From the NCBI GenBank assembly GCA_030625695.1, contig DAOUQK010000037.1, positions 1 to 16,953 on the forward strand: a DNA stretch of 16,953 bases, in the 5' to 3' direction. A program made the translations under genes and the position numbers. Below are positions 6,803-13,670 of the stretch, one piece after another; within the stretch, counting starts at the first letter, position 1, and each line of letters begins with the position of its first letter. The stretch comes from Paracoccaceae bacterium (GTDB lineage Bacteria > Pseudomonadota > Alphaproteobacteria > Rhodobacterales > Rhodobacteraceae). The notes below the pieces were generated by a model. It saw only the letters and a program-made list of their open reading frames with translations. It ran no database searches and had not been told where the DNA came from.

Positions 6803-8347
6803 ATCGACAGCAAAGCAATCGACCGGGCTGGCAACGTTGTGCAAAGACACCGGGCCAAGGTCCACGTGGTCTGTAAACTTCCCACGCGCGGTATCGCATG
6901 ATGCCACAATATTTTGACCTACCGTCTTTCCATAGTCTGCCAGTCTGGCCGCCACATTTGCAGCTCGTCCAATCACCGTGAAATCAAGCCGCTCTTTTGA
7001 TCCAACATTGCCATAGGTCACCTGACCAAAGGCAATTCCGATCGAACATTCGCAATTATTCGTTTTGTTTTCAGTCCTTTCCGCATTCAATTGCGCGACG
7101 ATGTCCCTTGCTGATTGCAAGGCCTGATCGCAGGCCGATTGCGCCCCGTCGTCCGCCGGGAATACCGCCAGTATCGCGTCACCAATGAATTTCAGGACCT
7201 CGCCACCGTGGCTTTGAACGATATTGGACGTGGTTTCGAAAAACTGGTTGAGCAGTTGGATATAGGCCGCACGCCCCAGCTTTTCCTCTAATCTGGTAGA
7301 GCCTCGCAAGTCACAGAACATGATGGCGGCATCAATGTCATCGCCATCGCCACGCCGGATATCTCCGCCCAGAACCCGGGCACCGGTGCGTTGACCCAAG
7401 TACGTTTCCAGCAAGGTCTGGGCGTTTTCCTTTTGGCTGAAAACTTCGTAAAATCGGCCGATCACCGACACGCATTCAAAGATCAGCCCAAGATTTGCGG
7501 TGGTAAACCCGTCCGGATGATCGCTGGTCATGGTCAGCACGTTGATGCTCCCGTCAGAAAACGGCAGGGGCATGGCCACATAATCGGTGGCACCCCGGTC
7601 CTTGAAATCCTGCATGACCGGAAAGCTGTTTTCAAAGTTGGCGTCATCCAGTTTCTGACGCACGCCACCAAGCCCCTTGTATACATAGTGCAACGGGCTG
7701 TTGATGAACTCAGGCGCATCGAACAATTCATGGGATGGTGCCATGGTGTCGACGTTGCCGCGCGCCTTGTCCCAGACGTAATTCTTGCCGACAATTTGCG
7801 GATGCAACGACCAGATCAACACGCCAATACGCGACACGGCAACCCCTTGATCCATCATCTTTTCTGCCATTGCAGCGGTAAATTCTTCTGGTGTCTTCAG
7901 GTAAGAGGCACTGCGCAACAACCAGTCGACAAGCGGGCCAGAGATATTGCCGTCATTTCCTCCGTCCAGCGTGTTTTCACCCGTATCAATGGTGGCACCT
8001 GCAGCCGACATAAACCCGATATGTCCCTGAATATCGCGGCTTTCGGGCAGGGCGATATCGTAACACCAGACCGCATTGGCAATGACCTCACCGTCAAAAG
8101 TCAGATCGCGATAACTGGCCGTGCCTTTGAACGGGCAAAATGTCTGCAATTCCGTTTGCGCACCTAACTCGGCCCGGACGTCTTCGGGCGGGAAATAAAC
8201 CGTGGCGGGCAGGCGGGTTTCATGCATGACCATAGCGTTGGTGCTTGAGGCCAGAACGACGCCGCCCCGCGTGGCGGTAACGCGACCCTCAAGAGGCTGA
8301 ACATCAATGCGGTATTTGTTGGCGGCGGCGGGGGAGTGGACGTTCAT
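6755..8347 (-). CDS. DUF427 - GAF-like - class III adenylate cyclase fusion
   Basis: 530 residues; the start at 8347 (MNVHSPAAANK) follows GGGAAAGG by about 10 bases. Three regions are visible. Residues about 15-122 are a DUF427 domain: VYFPPEDVRAEL, FCPFKGTASYRDL and NAVWCYDIALPES are its hallmarks. Residues about 140-300 contain a helical lead-in (WLLRSASYLKTPEEF) and a GAF-like sensor of the kind seen before alphaproteobacterial cyclases. Residues about 335-475 are a class III cyclase with metal aspartates D346 (FCDLRGST) and D390 (FIGDA), purine-selecting K386 with T457, and transition-state N464 and R468. All residues needed for a cAMP-forming enzyme are present. There is no signal peptide or membrane span. 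It lies 103 bp downstream of the membrane winged-helix gene. The last 12 residues fall in the 3' overlap with the ligase gene. Confidence 0.86.
   Translation of the reverse strand: MNVHSPAAANKYRIDVQPLEGRVTATRGGVVLASSTNAMVMHETRLPATVYFPPEDVRAELGAQTELQTFCPFKGTASYRDLTFDGEVIANAVWCYDIALPESRDIQGHIGFMSAAGATIDTGENTLDGGNDGNISGPLVDWLLRSASYLKTPEEFTAAMAEKMMDQGVAVSRIGVLIWSLHPQIVGKNYVWDKARGNVDTMAPSHELFDAPEFINSPLHYVYKGLGGVRQKLDDANFENSFPVMQDFKDRGATDYVAMPLPFSDGSINVLTMTSDHPDGFTTANLGLIFECVSVIGRFYEVFSQKENAQTLLETYLGQRTGARVLGGDIRRGDGDDIDAAIMFCDLRGSTRLEEKLGRAAYIQLLNQFFETTSNIVQSHGGEVLKFIGDAILAVFPADDGAQSACDQALQSARDIVAQLNAERTENKTNNCECSIGIAFGQVTYGNVGSKERLDFTVIGRAANVAARLADYGKTVGQNIVASCDTARGKFTDHVDLGPVSLHNVASPVDCFAVDLTGGMVRASMHPTGS
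6765..6788 (+). repeat. Single REP-like unit inside overlapping 3' ends
   Basis: GTAG (6765-6768) is followed by the hairpin GGTGCATGCTCGCACGCACC (6769-6788), with nine paired positions, one A-C mismatch and a tiny loop. The architecture, and the shared GTAGGGTG start and CACC end, match the units of the doublet at 3446-3512, although the hairpin interior differs. It lies within the C-terminal codons of both the ligase (giving RRVHARTH) and the convergent cyclase. Confidence 0.65.
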
Positions 8348-8450
8348 TGACGCAGGCCTTTCCCTGTCAGTTGCGGCACAGGTCTTAAGATGGTTATGCG
8401 ATATATGTTTTCCAAGGCCAGTTGAGCCTGCCAATTTGAAAATAACCGGG

Positions 8451-9152
8451 TCAGATCATCTGTATCACATCCTTTTCAATTGCCAGCATATAACCGCGTC
8501 TGGCTATGTTCTTCACCAGCAACTCGCTAACCATCTGGTTCCCCAATGTATCGCGCAGCCGCTTGATCCTTGTGGCCCCGGCGGCCTCGTCACAATCAAC
8601 GGTATTGCGGCCCGATACCACCGCTTCGATTTCGGCACCGGACAAAACATCGTCGTCCATCCGTGCCTCGGCCAGAACCGACAGGGTTTCCATCGCTGCC
8701 GGGGTCAGCTTGAAGTCAAGATTATTGAGGTAAACGGTGTTTTCCTCGCGGCTGATCAACAAGGAATTGACCTGTATCCCTACCCGTTCAATCTGTGCCA
8801 TGCGTCGGTTCAGGGTCACCAGCATGACCAGAAACACCAAGGCGGCGATCATCATTGCGGTGGCAAAAATCAACAGCACGAAAATCACCATGCGATAGCT
8901 GGCCAAGGTGTCGGAAAACGCGGTTCCCGACTGGGCCAGGATTTCCAACAGCTTGATTTCGGCCTGCGAGGTCAGGTCGCTTTCAATGAACAACTGCTCG
9001 ACCCGCGCATTGAACGCATTGGCGTCGGGCAGGGTCAGGAACAGAACAAGAGCGGCCCCTGCCAATACAATGACAATCGCGGCGATGCCAAAATTGACCA
9101 CCCGGGTTCCCGCCCGGCGGGCCTCAGAAGCGGAGAAAGAAGCGTCCGGCAT
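8451..9152 (-). CDS. Two-TM membrane protein with C-terminal OmpR/PhoB-type winged helix
   Basis: 233 residues. AAAGGAGGG sits 3 bases before the ATG, inside the upstream gene, so the start is well supported. Order: a short basic cytoplasmic N-terminus (SEARRAGTR); TM1 (about 18-41); a periplasmic loop of about 45 residues; TM2 (about 88-114); a positive stop NRRMAQIER; then a winged-helix domain at about 138-223. The last is recognised from NTVYLNNLDFKLTPAAMETL (the wing and LTP-x-E-type start of PhoB-class effector domains), the recognition-helix region ATRIKRLRDTLG and the closing hairpin NIARRGYML. By the positive-inside rule the winged helix is cytoplasmic. ToxR and CadC have the DNA-binding domain first and one TM after it, so the order is reversed here. 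It is probably a membrane-tethered transcription regulator. The first 29 bases overlap the upstream gene. Confidence 0.8.
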   Translation of the reverse strand: MPDASFSASEARRAGTRVVNFGIAAIVIVLAGAALVLFLTLPDANAFNARVEQLFIESDLTSQAEIKLLEILAQSGTAFSDTLASYRMVIFVLLIFATAMMIAALVFLVMLVTLNRRMAQIERVGIQVNSLLISREENTVYLNNLDFKLTPAAMETLSVLAEARMDDDVLSGAEIEAVVSGRNTVDCDEAAGATRIKRLRDTLGNQMVSELLVKNIARRGYMLAIEKDVIQMI

Positions 9153-9426
9153 TGTCCCTCCTTTGGGTCAGACCTTCGGGGCCAAATACTGACAGGACAT
9201 TCAGTAATTTCCAACCGCCAGCACCGATACGGGCCGAAACCTCGGCCTTGGCGGGGCCACGTTTGCAAGCACCCTGAAGCTGGACAATACCATAGTGCAG
9301 CTTCAGGGGATTGTCCTTTTTGGCCTTATAGTCGGCATAACATTCTGCTGCCGCCGCACTGGTGGGCAGGCTGGCGGGCAGGGCTATAAGGGCCGAAAGG
9401 GCCAGAGGGATCATTATCTGTCTCAT
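9124..9426 (-). CDS. Small exported protein of unknown function
   Basis: 100 residues. A clear signal peptide opens it (MRQIMIPLALSALIALPASL..SAAAA, cleavage probably before ECYADYKAK). The mature protein, about 72 residues, has two cysteines (in ECYAD and QGACKRG) that could form a disulfide, and a conserved-looking C-terminus GGWKLLNVLSVFGPEGL..FFLRF. It is not recognised beyond resembling small hypothetical exported proteins of Rhodobacterales (from memory, not searched). Its 3' end overlaps the membrane winged-helix gene by 29 bp, in a different frame, and that gene's ribosome site lies within it, so the two are translationally coupled and probably act together. One speculation is that the exported protein is a ligand or partner of the periplasmic loop. 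Confidence 0.75.
   Translation of the reverse strand: MRQIMIPLALSALIALPASLPTSAAAAECYADYKAKKDNPLKLHYGIVQLQGACKRGPAKAEVSARIGAGGWKLLNVLSVFGPEGLTQRRDNAGRFFLRF
9153..9168 (-). promoter_or_regulatory. Strong ribosome binding site embedded in the upstream gene
   Basis: On the minus strand AAAGGAGGG (9156-9164) is nearly a perfect anti-Shine-Dalgarno match and lies just before the ATG at 9150-9152. It fixes the start of the membrane winged-helix protein inside the coding sequence of the preceding exported protein. Confidence 0.7.
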
Positions 9427-9454
9427 GTCCCCACTTTGCGCCGGCGGATGGTGA

Positions 9455-9497
9455 TATTCAATAACAACAAGGATTTGCGCGCGCGTTATTCGATAAC
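9455..9497. promoter_or_regulatory. Two phased direct repeats TATTCrATAAC in a divergent promoter region
   Basis: TATTCAATAAC (9455-9465) and TATTCGATAAC (9487-9497) differ at one base and start 32 bp apart, close to three helical turns, so both would face the same side of DNA. The second copy also sits in GTTAT-TCG-ATAAC, a short palindrome at 9485-9497. They lie in the 173-bp gap between the minus-strand winged-helix group and the plus-strand exported protein. Winged-helix regulators of the OmpR class bind direct repeats, so this is a candidate operator for the neighbouring regulator (inference). Confidence 0.4.
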
Positions 9498-9599
9498 ATC
9501 CGGGCGATATTGCCTGACGTTGGGCACTGGATGCAGATTTGGAGCATCACCGCCCAACGACATGGGCATCAACGAATCACACCCTCGGGAGTTCTTCTT

Positions 9600-10076
9600 A
9601 TGCACGCCAAATCACACCACAAATTCATCGCCCTTATCCTTGCCGCAGCCGTCGCTGTAACCAGCCTGACTGCGGTGCCGGCCTATGCCGATGGCAAAAC
9701 CGCCAGACAATTCGGATGGCTTGCCTTGATAGGGGTCATTGCCCTGGCCGTTCAGAACAACAACCGCAACCAGGCTGTTACCCACAACAGTAACACCTAC
9801 ACCCCCCCGAAAACATTGAACACGCCCAACATTCCGCCCCACCCGCTGCCGCCGCAAGTCACCCGAAAGTTACTGCCACACAAATGCCTGCGGGTTCACA
9901 ATGTGAACGGCCAGCGGCGCGAGCTGTTTGGGCTTCAGTGCCTGAGGCAGAATTTTACCTATGTCAGCTCGCTCCCCTATGCTTGCCAGCTTGGCTATTC
10001 CAACTACCGCGGCAAGCGGATCGGCTATGAACCTTTGTGCCTGCGTGAGCGCGGTTATGTCACCGCAGTACGATAA
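9600..10076 (+). CDS. Exported four-cysteine protein of unknown function
   Basis: 158 residues. The start at 9600 is chosen because GGGAG lies 9 bases upstream and it opens into a signal peptide (MHAKSHHKFIALILAAAVAV..AVPAYA, cleavage before DGKTARQ). A hydrophobic stretch at about 40-50 (WLALIGVIALAV) could be a membrane anchor or buried helix. A low-complexity Asn/Thr/Pro linker follows (NNNRNQAVTHNSNTYTPPKT). The C-terminal domain of about 65 residues has four cysteines spaced as KCLRVHNVNG, LQCLRQNF, YACQLGY and PLCLRERGY, probably two disulfides. Not recognised; similar small secreted proteins with a LxxxCLR..CLR pattern occur in Rhodobacterales (from memory, not searched). It is divergent from the winged-helix group and followed by paired hairpins. 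Confidence 0.72.
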   Translation: MHAKSHHKFIALILAAAVAVTSLTAVPAYADGKTARQFGWLALIGVIALAVQNNNRNQAVTHNSNTYTPPKTLNTPNIPPHPLPPQVTRKLLPHKCLRVHNVNGQRRELFGLQCLRQNFTYVSSLPYACQLGYSNYRGKRIGYEPLCLRERGYVTAVR

Positions 10077-10097
10077 CAGTACAATAGACCGAGCAGA

Positions 10098-10117
10098 CGG
10101 CGCCGGGAAAGGCGCCG
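10098..10117 (+). other. GC-rich hairpin ahead of the terminator
   Basis: CGGCGCC-GGGAAA-GGCGCCG is a perfect 7-bp stem with a six-base loop, 22 bases after the stop codon of the exported protein. It has no T-run of its own and is followed seven bases later by the terminator hairpin. It could protect the mRNA 3' end or act as a second terminator stem. Confidence 0.5.
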
Positions 10118-10123
10118 CACCTT

Positions 10124-10153
10124 AGGGGGAGGCTGCGTGCCTTCCCCCTTTTT
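10124..10153 (+). terminator. Intrinsic terminator after the exported protein gene
   Basis: AGGGGGAGGC pairs with GCCTTCCCCCT across a TGCGT loop with one bulged T, and the stem runs into TTTTT at 10149-10153. It lies between the exported protein and rnhB and would end transcription of the former, so rnhB should have its own promoter or rely on readthrough. Confidence 0.75.
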
Positions 10154-10211
10154 GTATTTTGCCAAGAGTTTTCTGCTTGAAGACGTGCGGCCATCTGGGC
10201 CAGCAAGGGGC

Positions 10212-10844
10212 ATGAATAAACCAGACAACAGTTTTGAATTGCAGGCTGAAAGGCTGGGACATATCCGTGTCGCCGGAGTGGACGAAGTTGGCCGAGGACC
10301 GTTGGCCGGGCCGGTCACGGCGGCGGCGGTGGTTTTGGACATGTCGGCAATCCCTGCCGGGTTGAACGATTCCAAAAAGCTGGGGGTGAAGGCGCGCGCG
10401 GCTTTGGGCAAGCTGATCCACCAACAGGCCGAGGTGTCGATTGCCCATGCCACCGTAGAAGAGATCGACGAAATCAACATTCTGCGTGCCAGCCATCTGG
10501 CGATGGAACGCGCGGTGGCCGGGTTGGACCCACCCCCCGATTACCTGTTGATTGACGGCAACTTGATCCCGCGCGGGCTGACCATTCCGGCGCTGGCGGT
10601 GGTCAAAGGCGACGGGCGGTCTGTGTCGATTGCGGCGGCCTCAATTGTGGCCAAAATATGTCGAGACGCGATCATGGTGGATTTGGCGCAACAGCATCCC
10701 GGCTATGGTTGGGAAACCAACATGGGCTATCCAACAAAATGTCACACTTCGGCACTGCAAAATCTGGGTGTGACCGCTCACCATAGACGTTCGTTCAAAC
10801 CGGTCCACAACATCTTGTATCAAGATAAATCTGTAAGCGATTGA
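10212..10844 (+). CDS. rnhB: Ribonuclease HII
   Basis: 210 residues. The ATG at 10212 follows AAGGGG directly; an in-frame GTG at 10137 would start inside the terminator hairpin and is rejected. RNase HII cuts the RNA strand of RNA-DNA hybrids and starts removal of single ribonucleotides from DNA. The catalytic DEDD set is present: D24 and E25 in AGVDEVGRGPLAGPV, D115 in LLIDGN, and D134 in VKGDGRS. NDSKKL (52-57), ASIVAKICRD and GYPTKCH are further family signatures. The gene directly precedes ccrM, the order commonly seen in Rhodobacterales. The stop codon shares bases with the first GANTC site of the ccrM leader. Confidence 0.95.
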   Translation: MNKPDNSFELQAERLGHIRVAGVDEVGRGPLAGPVTAAAVVLDMSAIPAGLNDSKKLGVKARAALGKLIHQQAEVSIAHATVEEIDEINILRASHLAMERAVAGLDPPPDYLLIDGNLIPRGLTIPALAVVKGDGRSVSIAAASIVAKICRDAIMVDLAQQHPGYGWETNMGYPTKCHTSALQNLGVTAHHRRSFKPVHNILYQDKSVSD

Positions 10845-10881
10845 TTCAATAAAGAATTTGACCGCGAATCGCCTTTGAATC
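10843..10881. promoter_or_regulatory. Cluster of three GANTC sites in the ccrM leader
   Basis: GATTC at 10843-10847, GAATC at 10866-10870 and GAATC at 10877-10881 lie within 39 bp, whereas a rough eye scan finds such sites only every several hundred bases elsewhere in the window. GANTC is the target of the enzyme encoded just downstream, and in Caulobacter the ccrM promoter is controlled by its own methylation. TTGACC at 10858-10863 with CATCTT at 10881-10886 (17-base spacer) is a weak candidate promoter that would enclose two of the sites, as in GcrA/methylation-dependent promoters. Confidence 0.5.
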
Positions 10882-10945
10882 ATCTTGTCCTTAATCAAAC
10901 GAGCGCAAAATGCGCCGCAGGTAGAAGACCAGACAGAGGCAAAGA

Positions 10946-12046
10946 ATGAACAAGAAAACCACCACGGCAGCAGCACTGCCGCTGAATACTATTCTGGATG
11001 GCGATTGCATCGACGAGATGAACGCGCTGCCTGAAAACTCGATTGACCTGATCTTTGCCGACCCGCCCTATAACCTGCAATTAAAGGGCGATCTGCATCG
11101 CCCGGATAATTCTCAGGTGGACGCGGTGGACGATCACTGGGATCAGTTTTCGTCGTTTGCGGCTTATGACAAATTCACCAAGGCCTGGCTCAAGGCCGCG
11201 CGGCGGTTGTTGAAACCCAACGGCGCGATCTGGGTGATTGGCTCGTATCACAACATATTCCGGGTTGGCACAGCGTTGCAGGATGCCGGGTACTGGATTT
11301 TGAACGATGTGGTCTGGCGTAAATCCAACCCGATGCCAAATTTCCGCGGCAAACGGTTCACCAATGCCCATGAAACGATGATCTGGGCCAGCAAGGCCGA
11401 AGGTGGCAAATATACGTTCAACTATGAGGCGCTGAAGTCGCTGAACGAAGGCATCCAGATGCGCAGCGACTGGGTTTTGCCGATCTGCACCGGGCACGAA
11501 CGTCTAAAGGACGAAAACGGCGACAAGGCGCACCCGACACAAAAACCCCAAAGCCTGTTGCATCGGATTCTGGTGGGCTCAACCAATCCCGGCGACGTGG
11601 TGCTTGACCCGTTCTTTGGCACTGGTACGACCGGGGCCGTGGCCAAGATGTTGGGCCGTGATTTCATCGGGATCGAGCGCGAAGCAGCCTATCGCAAGGT
11701 AGCCGAAAAGCGTCTTGCCGATGTTCGCAAGTTTGACCGCGAGGCATTGCAGGTCAGTGCATCCAAACGGGCCGAACCAAGGGTGCCGTTCGGGCAGTTG
11801 GTTGAACGCGGCATGCTGCGCCCGGGTGAAGAGCTTTATTCAATGAACAAACGGCACAAGGCCAAAGTGCGGGCCGATGGCACGCTGATTGGTGACGATG
11901 TCAAAGGCTCGATCCATCAGGTTGGTGCGGCACTGGAAGGCGCGCCAAGCTGCAATGGCTGGACCTATTGGTGCTATAAACGCGAGGGCAAAAAGGTGCC
12001 GATTGACTTGCTGCGTCAACAGATTCGCGCGGAAATGGCAAACTAA
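10946..12046 (+). CDS. ccrM: CcrM-type GANTC adenine-N6 DNA methyltransferase
   Basis: 366 residues, matching CcrM of other Alphaproteobacteria. AGAGGCAAAG precedes the ATG. It is a beta-class N6-adenine methyltransferase: the catalytic motif DPPY is at 39-42 (IFADPPYNLQ), and the AdoMet motif DPFFGTGTTG follows at 221-230. The target-recognition part lies between, with the characteristic MPNFRGKRFTNAHETMIWASK. The C-terminal part (about 280-350; LVERGMLRPGEELYS..GSIHQVGAALEG..CNGWTYW) is the RAMA domain found in CcrM. The enzyme methylates the adenine of GANTC and, in Caulobacter, times cell-cycle transcription together with GcrA and CtrA. The GANTC cluster upstream suggests feedback on its own gene. 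It is followed by a strong terminator. Confidence 0.95.
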   Translation: MNKKTTTAAALPLNTILDGDCIDEMNALPENSIDLIFADPPYNLQLKGDLHRPDNSQVDAVDDHWDQFSSFAAYDKFTKAWLKAARRLLKPNGAIWVIGSYHNIFRVGTALQDAGYWILNDVVWRKSNPMPNFRGKRFTNAHETMIWASKAEGGKYTFNYEALKSLNEGIQMRSDWVLPICTGHERLKDENGDKAHPTQKPQSLLHRILVGSTNPGDVVLDPFFGTGTTGAVAKMLGRDFIGIEREAAYRKVAEKRLADVRKFDREALQVSASKRAEPRVPFGQLVERGMLRPGEELYSMNKRHKAKVRADGTLIGDDVKGSIHQVGAALEGAPSCNGWTYWCYKREGKKVPIDLLRQQIRAEMAN

Positions 12047-12107
12047 CCTCTAAGAACCCAAAGAATACCGCCGGTGCCCTGCGGTCTGTCGCCTGGCACT
12101 GCACCTT

Positions 12108-12135
12108 GCCCCGCCCTTGTTGGCGGGGCTTTTTT
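12108..12135 (+). terminator. Intrinsic terminator after ccrM
   Basis: GCCCCGCC-CTTGTT-GGCGGGGC is a perfect 8-bp GC stem with a six-base loop followed by six T residues (12130-12135). It separates ccrM from the membrane cyclase gene 69 bases on, which therefore should have its own promoter; none is clear in the short gap. Confidence 0.88.
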
Positions 12136-12203
12136 GTCGCGTGGGGGTGCTTAATGGCCTGTGTGGCCCTATCTTGGTTCTAACTCGCAAGGATACCAGG
12201 CCG

Positions 12204-13580
12204 ATGTCGCAACCAGATGCTCCCACCCAAAAGAAAAAGACCTTTTTTGACCGGTTTGATCTGCCTCAGACCCAGGACAACAAGTATACCGAGGTCGCCC
12301 TGACCAAACACAAGTCCGAAGGACTGTTTTTGGCGGTCAGGACGCGTTGGGTTGCGTTGTCGGCCATTGCCGTGCTGATCGTGTTCGTCAACCCAGTGAT
12401 CGAAGTGTTGTATTACCACTTTGTCCTGTCCTTGTTTGCCCTGAATGGCTGGTTCATGTGCCGGGTCGGCCGGGTTGGGCAATCACGGGCCGAACTGGCG
12501 TTGATATTTGTCGATCTGGCCTTGTTGACGATCACAATGATCCTGCCCAATCCGTTTGCCGCGTCGGACCTGCCGCTGGCGATGCAATTCCGGTTTGGCA
12601 ATTTCGTCTATTTCTATGTGTTCCTGGCGGCCGGCACCCTTGCCTATTCCTGGCGTACGATGATTGCCATTGGCACCTGGACGGCGGTGATGTGGGGTAT
12701 CGGTGTCGGCGTCGCCTGGTGGGTGGCTGAACCGGACGCCGCCCTGAGCGACGCGGCCCGGACCGCATTTTCAGCCTATCCCCGGCTGGCCGAATTCCTG
12801 GACCCGAACGAAATCCTGATTGGCCTGCGCTTGCAAGAAGCCGTGGTGTTTTTGATCGTTGCGGTGATATTGGCGTTTACCGTCAGACGGTTCAACATGC
12901 TGCTTTTGAACAACGCAGCGCTTGAGCGTGAAAGGGTGAACCTGTCGCGCTATTTCTCGCCCAATGTGGTCGAGGAACTGTCGCATAATGATGAACCGTT
13001 AAAACAGATCAGAACCCATGATGTCGCCGTCCTGTTCATCGACATCGTTGATTTCACCAGCTTCTCTGAGGGTCGTGACCCTAAAGACGTGATCGAGCTT
13101 TTGCGGGGCTTTCACGGGCGCATGGAGTCTGAAGTGTTCCGCTTTGACGGCACGCTCGACAAATACCTGGGCGATGGGTTGATGGCCACGTTCGGGACGC
13201 CCTTTGTCGGCGAAAACGATGCCACACGGGCGCTGGATTGCGCCCGGGCCATGACGGTCACGATGGAGATATGGAACGCCGAACGCCGCCTTGCCGGTGA
13301 GCCGGAAATCCATTTTGGCATTGGCCTGCACTATGGGACCGTGGTTCTGGGCGATATCGGTGCTAACCGGCTGGAATTTGCAGTGATCGGCAATACAGTG
13401 AACGTATCCAACCGGTTAGAGGCGCTGACCCGATCTCTGAAAGTTCGGGTGGTGATCAGCGATGCCCTGCGCGATCAGGTTCTGCGCGAATCAACCCCGG
13501 CGCTCGAAGGTTTCGAACGTATCCCCAACCAAAGCATTCGCGGTATCTCGGAAAAACTGACCATCTGGACCATGAAATAA
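12204..13580 (+). CDS. Six-TM membrane class III adenylate/guanylate cyclase
   Basis: 458 residues. The start at 12204 follows AAGGA by about 10 bases; a longer frame would begin inside the ccrM terminator. A cytoplasmic N-terminus of about 45 residues (DRFDLPQTQDNKYTEVAL) leads into six predicted membrane helices (about 49-69, 72-86, 98-116, 134-149, 153-174 and 212-227). A coupling helix ERERVNLSRYFSPNVVEEL and a class III cyclase domain (about 270-410) follow. Metal aspartates D280 (FIDIVDFTSF) and D324 (YLGDGLMATFG), K320, N400 and R404 are present. The usual purine-selecting Asp/Thr position reads Ala393 (LEFAVIGNTVN), so base preference is uncertain. The membrane part is probably a sensor; its ligand is unknown. 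It is convergent with the LysR gene. Confidence 0.88.
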   Translation: MSQPDAPTQKKKTFFDRFDLPQTQDNKYTEVALTKHKSEGLFLAVRTRWVALSAIAVLIVFVNPVIEVLYYHFVLSLFALNGWFMCRVGRVGQSRAELALIFVDLALLTITMILPNPFAASDLPLAMQFRFGNFVYFYVFLAAGTLAYSWRTMIAIGTWTAVMWGIGVGVAWWVAEPDAALSDAARTAFSAYPRLAEFLDPNEILIGLRLQEAVVFLIVAVILAFTVRRFNMLLLNNAALERERVNLSRYFSPNVVEELSHNDEPLKQIRTHDVAVLFIDIVDFTSFSEGRDPKDVIELLRGFHGRMESEVFRFDGTLDKYLGDGLMATFGTPFVGENDATRALDCARAMTVTMEIWNAERRLAGEPEIHFGIGLHYGTVVLGDIGANRLEFAVIGNTVNVSNRLEALTRSLKVRVVISDALRDQVLRESTPALEGFERIPNQSIRGISEKLTIWTMK

Positions 13581-13670
13581 TACCGGCCAGTTCCAAGATG
13601 GACTCGCCCATTAGGCTTTTCGGTACAAATCCCTGAAGGTATCCGCGTTGACCATTCCGGACGTTGTAAT

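Noticed and set aside
7391..8167. Plus-strand open frame of 258 codons opposite the DUF427-cyclase gene
   Set aside because: The minus strand carries intact DUF427 and cyclase motifs; the plus frame is a shadow.
6755..9152. A Pycsar- or CBASS-like antiphage system (cyclase plus membrane protein)
   Set aside because: The cyclase has the purine-type Lys/Thr selectivity residues and a DUF427/GAF sensor, the neighbour lacks a cyclic-nucleotide-binding domain and carries a DNA-binding winged helix, and no other defence gene is near.
8307..9389. Plus-strand open frame of 360 codons opposite the winged-helix group
   Set aside because: It spans three minus-strand genes and their gaps, its translation is rich in His, Gln and Gly as expected for an antisense frame, and the minus-strand genes have signal peptides, TM segments and ribosome sites.
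10137..10211. Upstream in-frame GTG start for rnhB at 10137
   Set aside because: It lies inside the terminator hairpin and has no ribosome site; the ATG at 10212 follows AAGGGG and fits the family N-terminus.
12117..12203. N-terminal extension of the membrane cyclase
   Set aside because: It would begin within the ccrM terminator loop and adds a cysteine-rich tail without a ribosome site.
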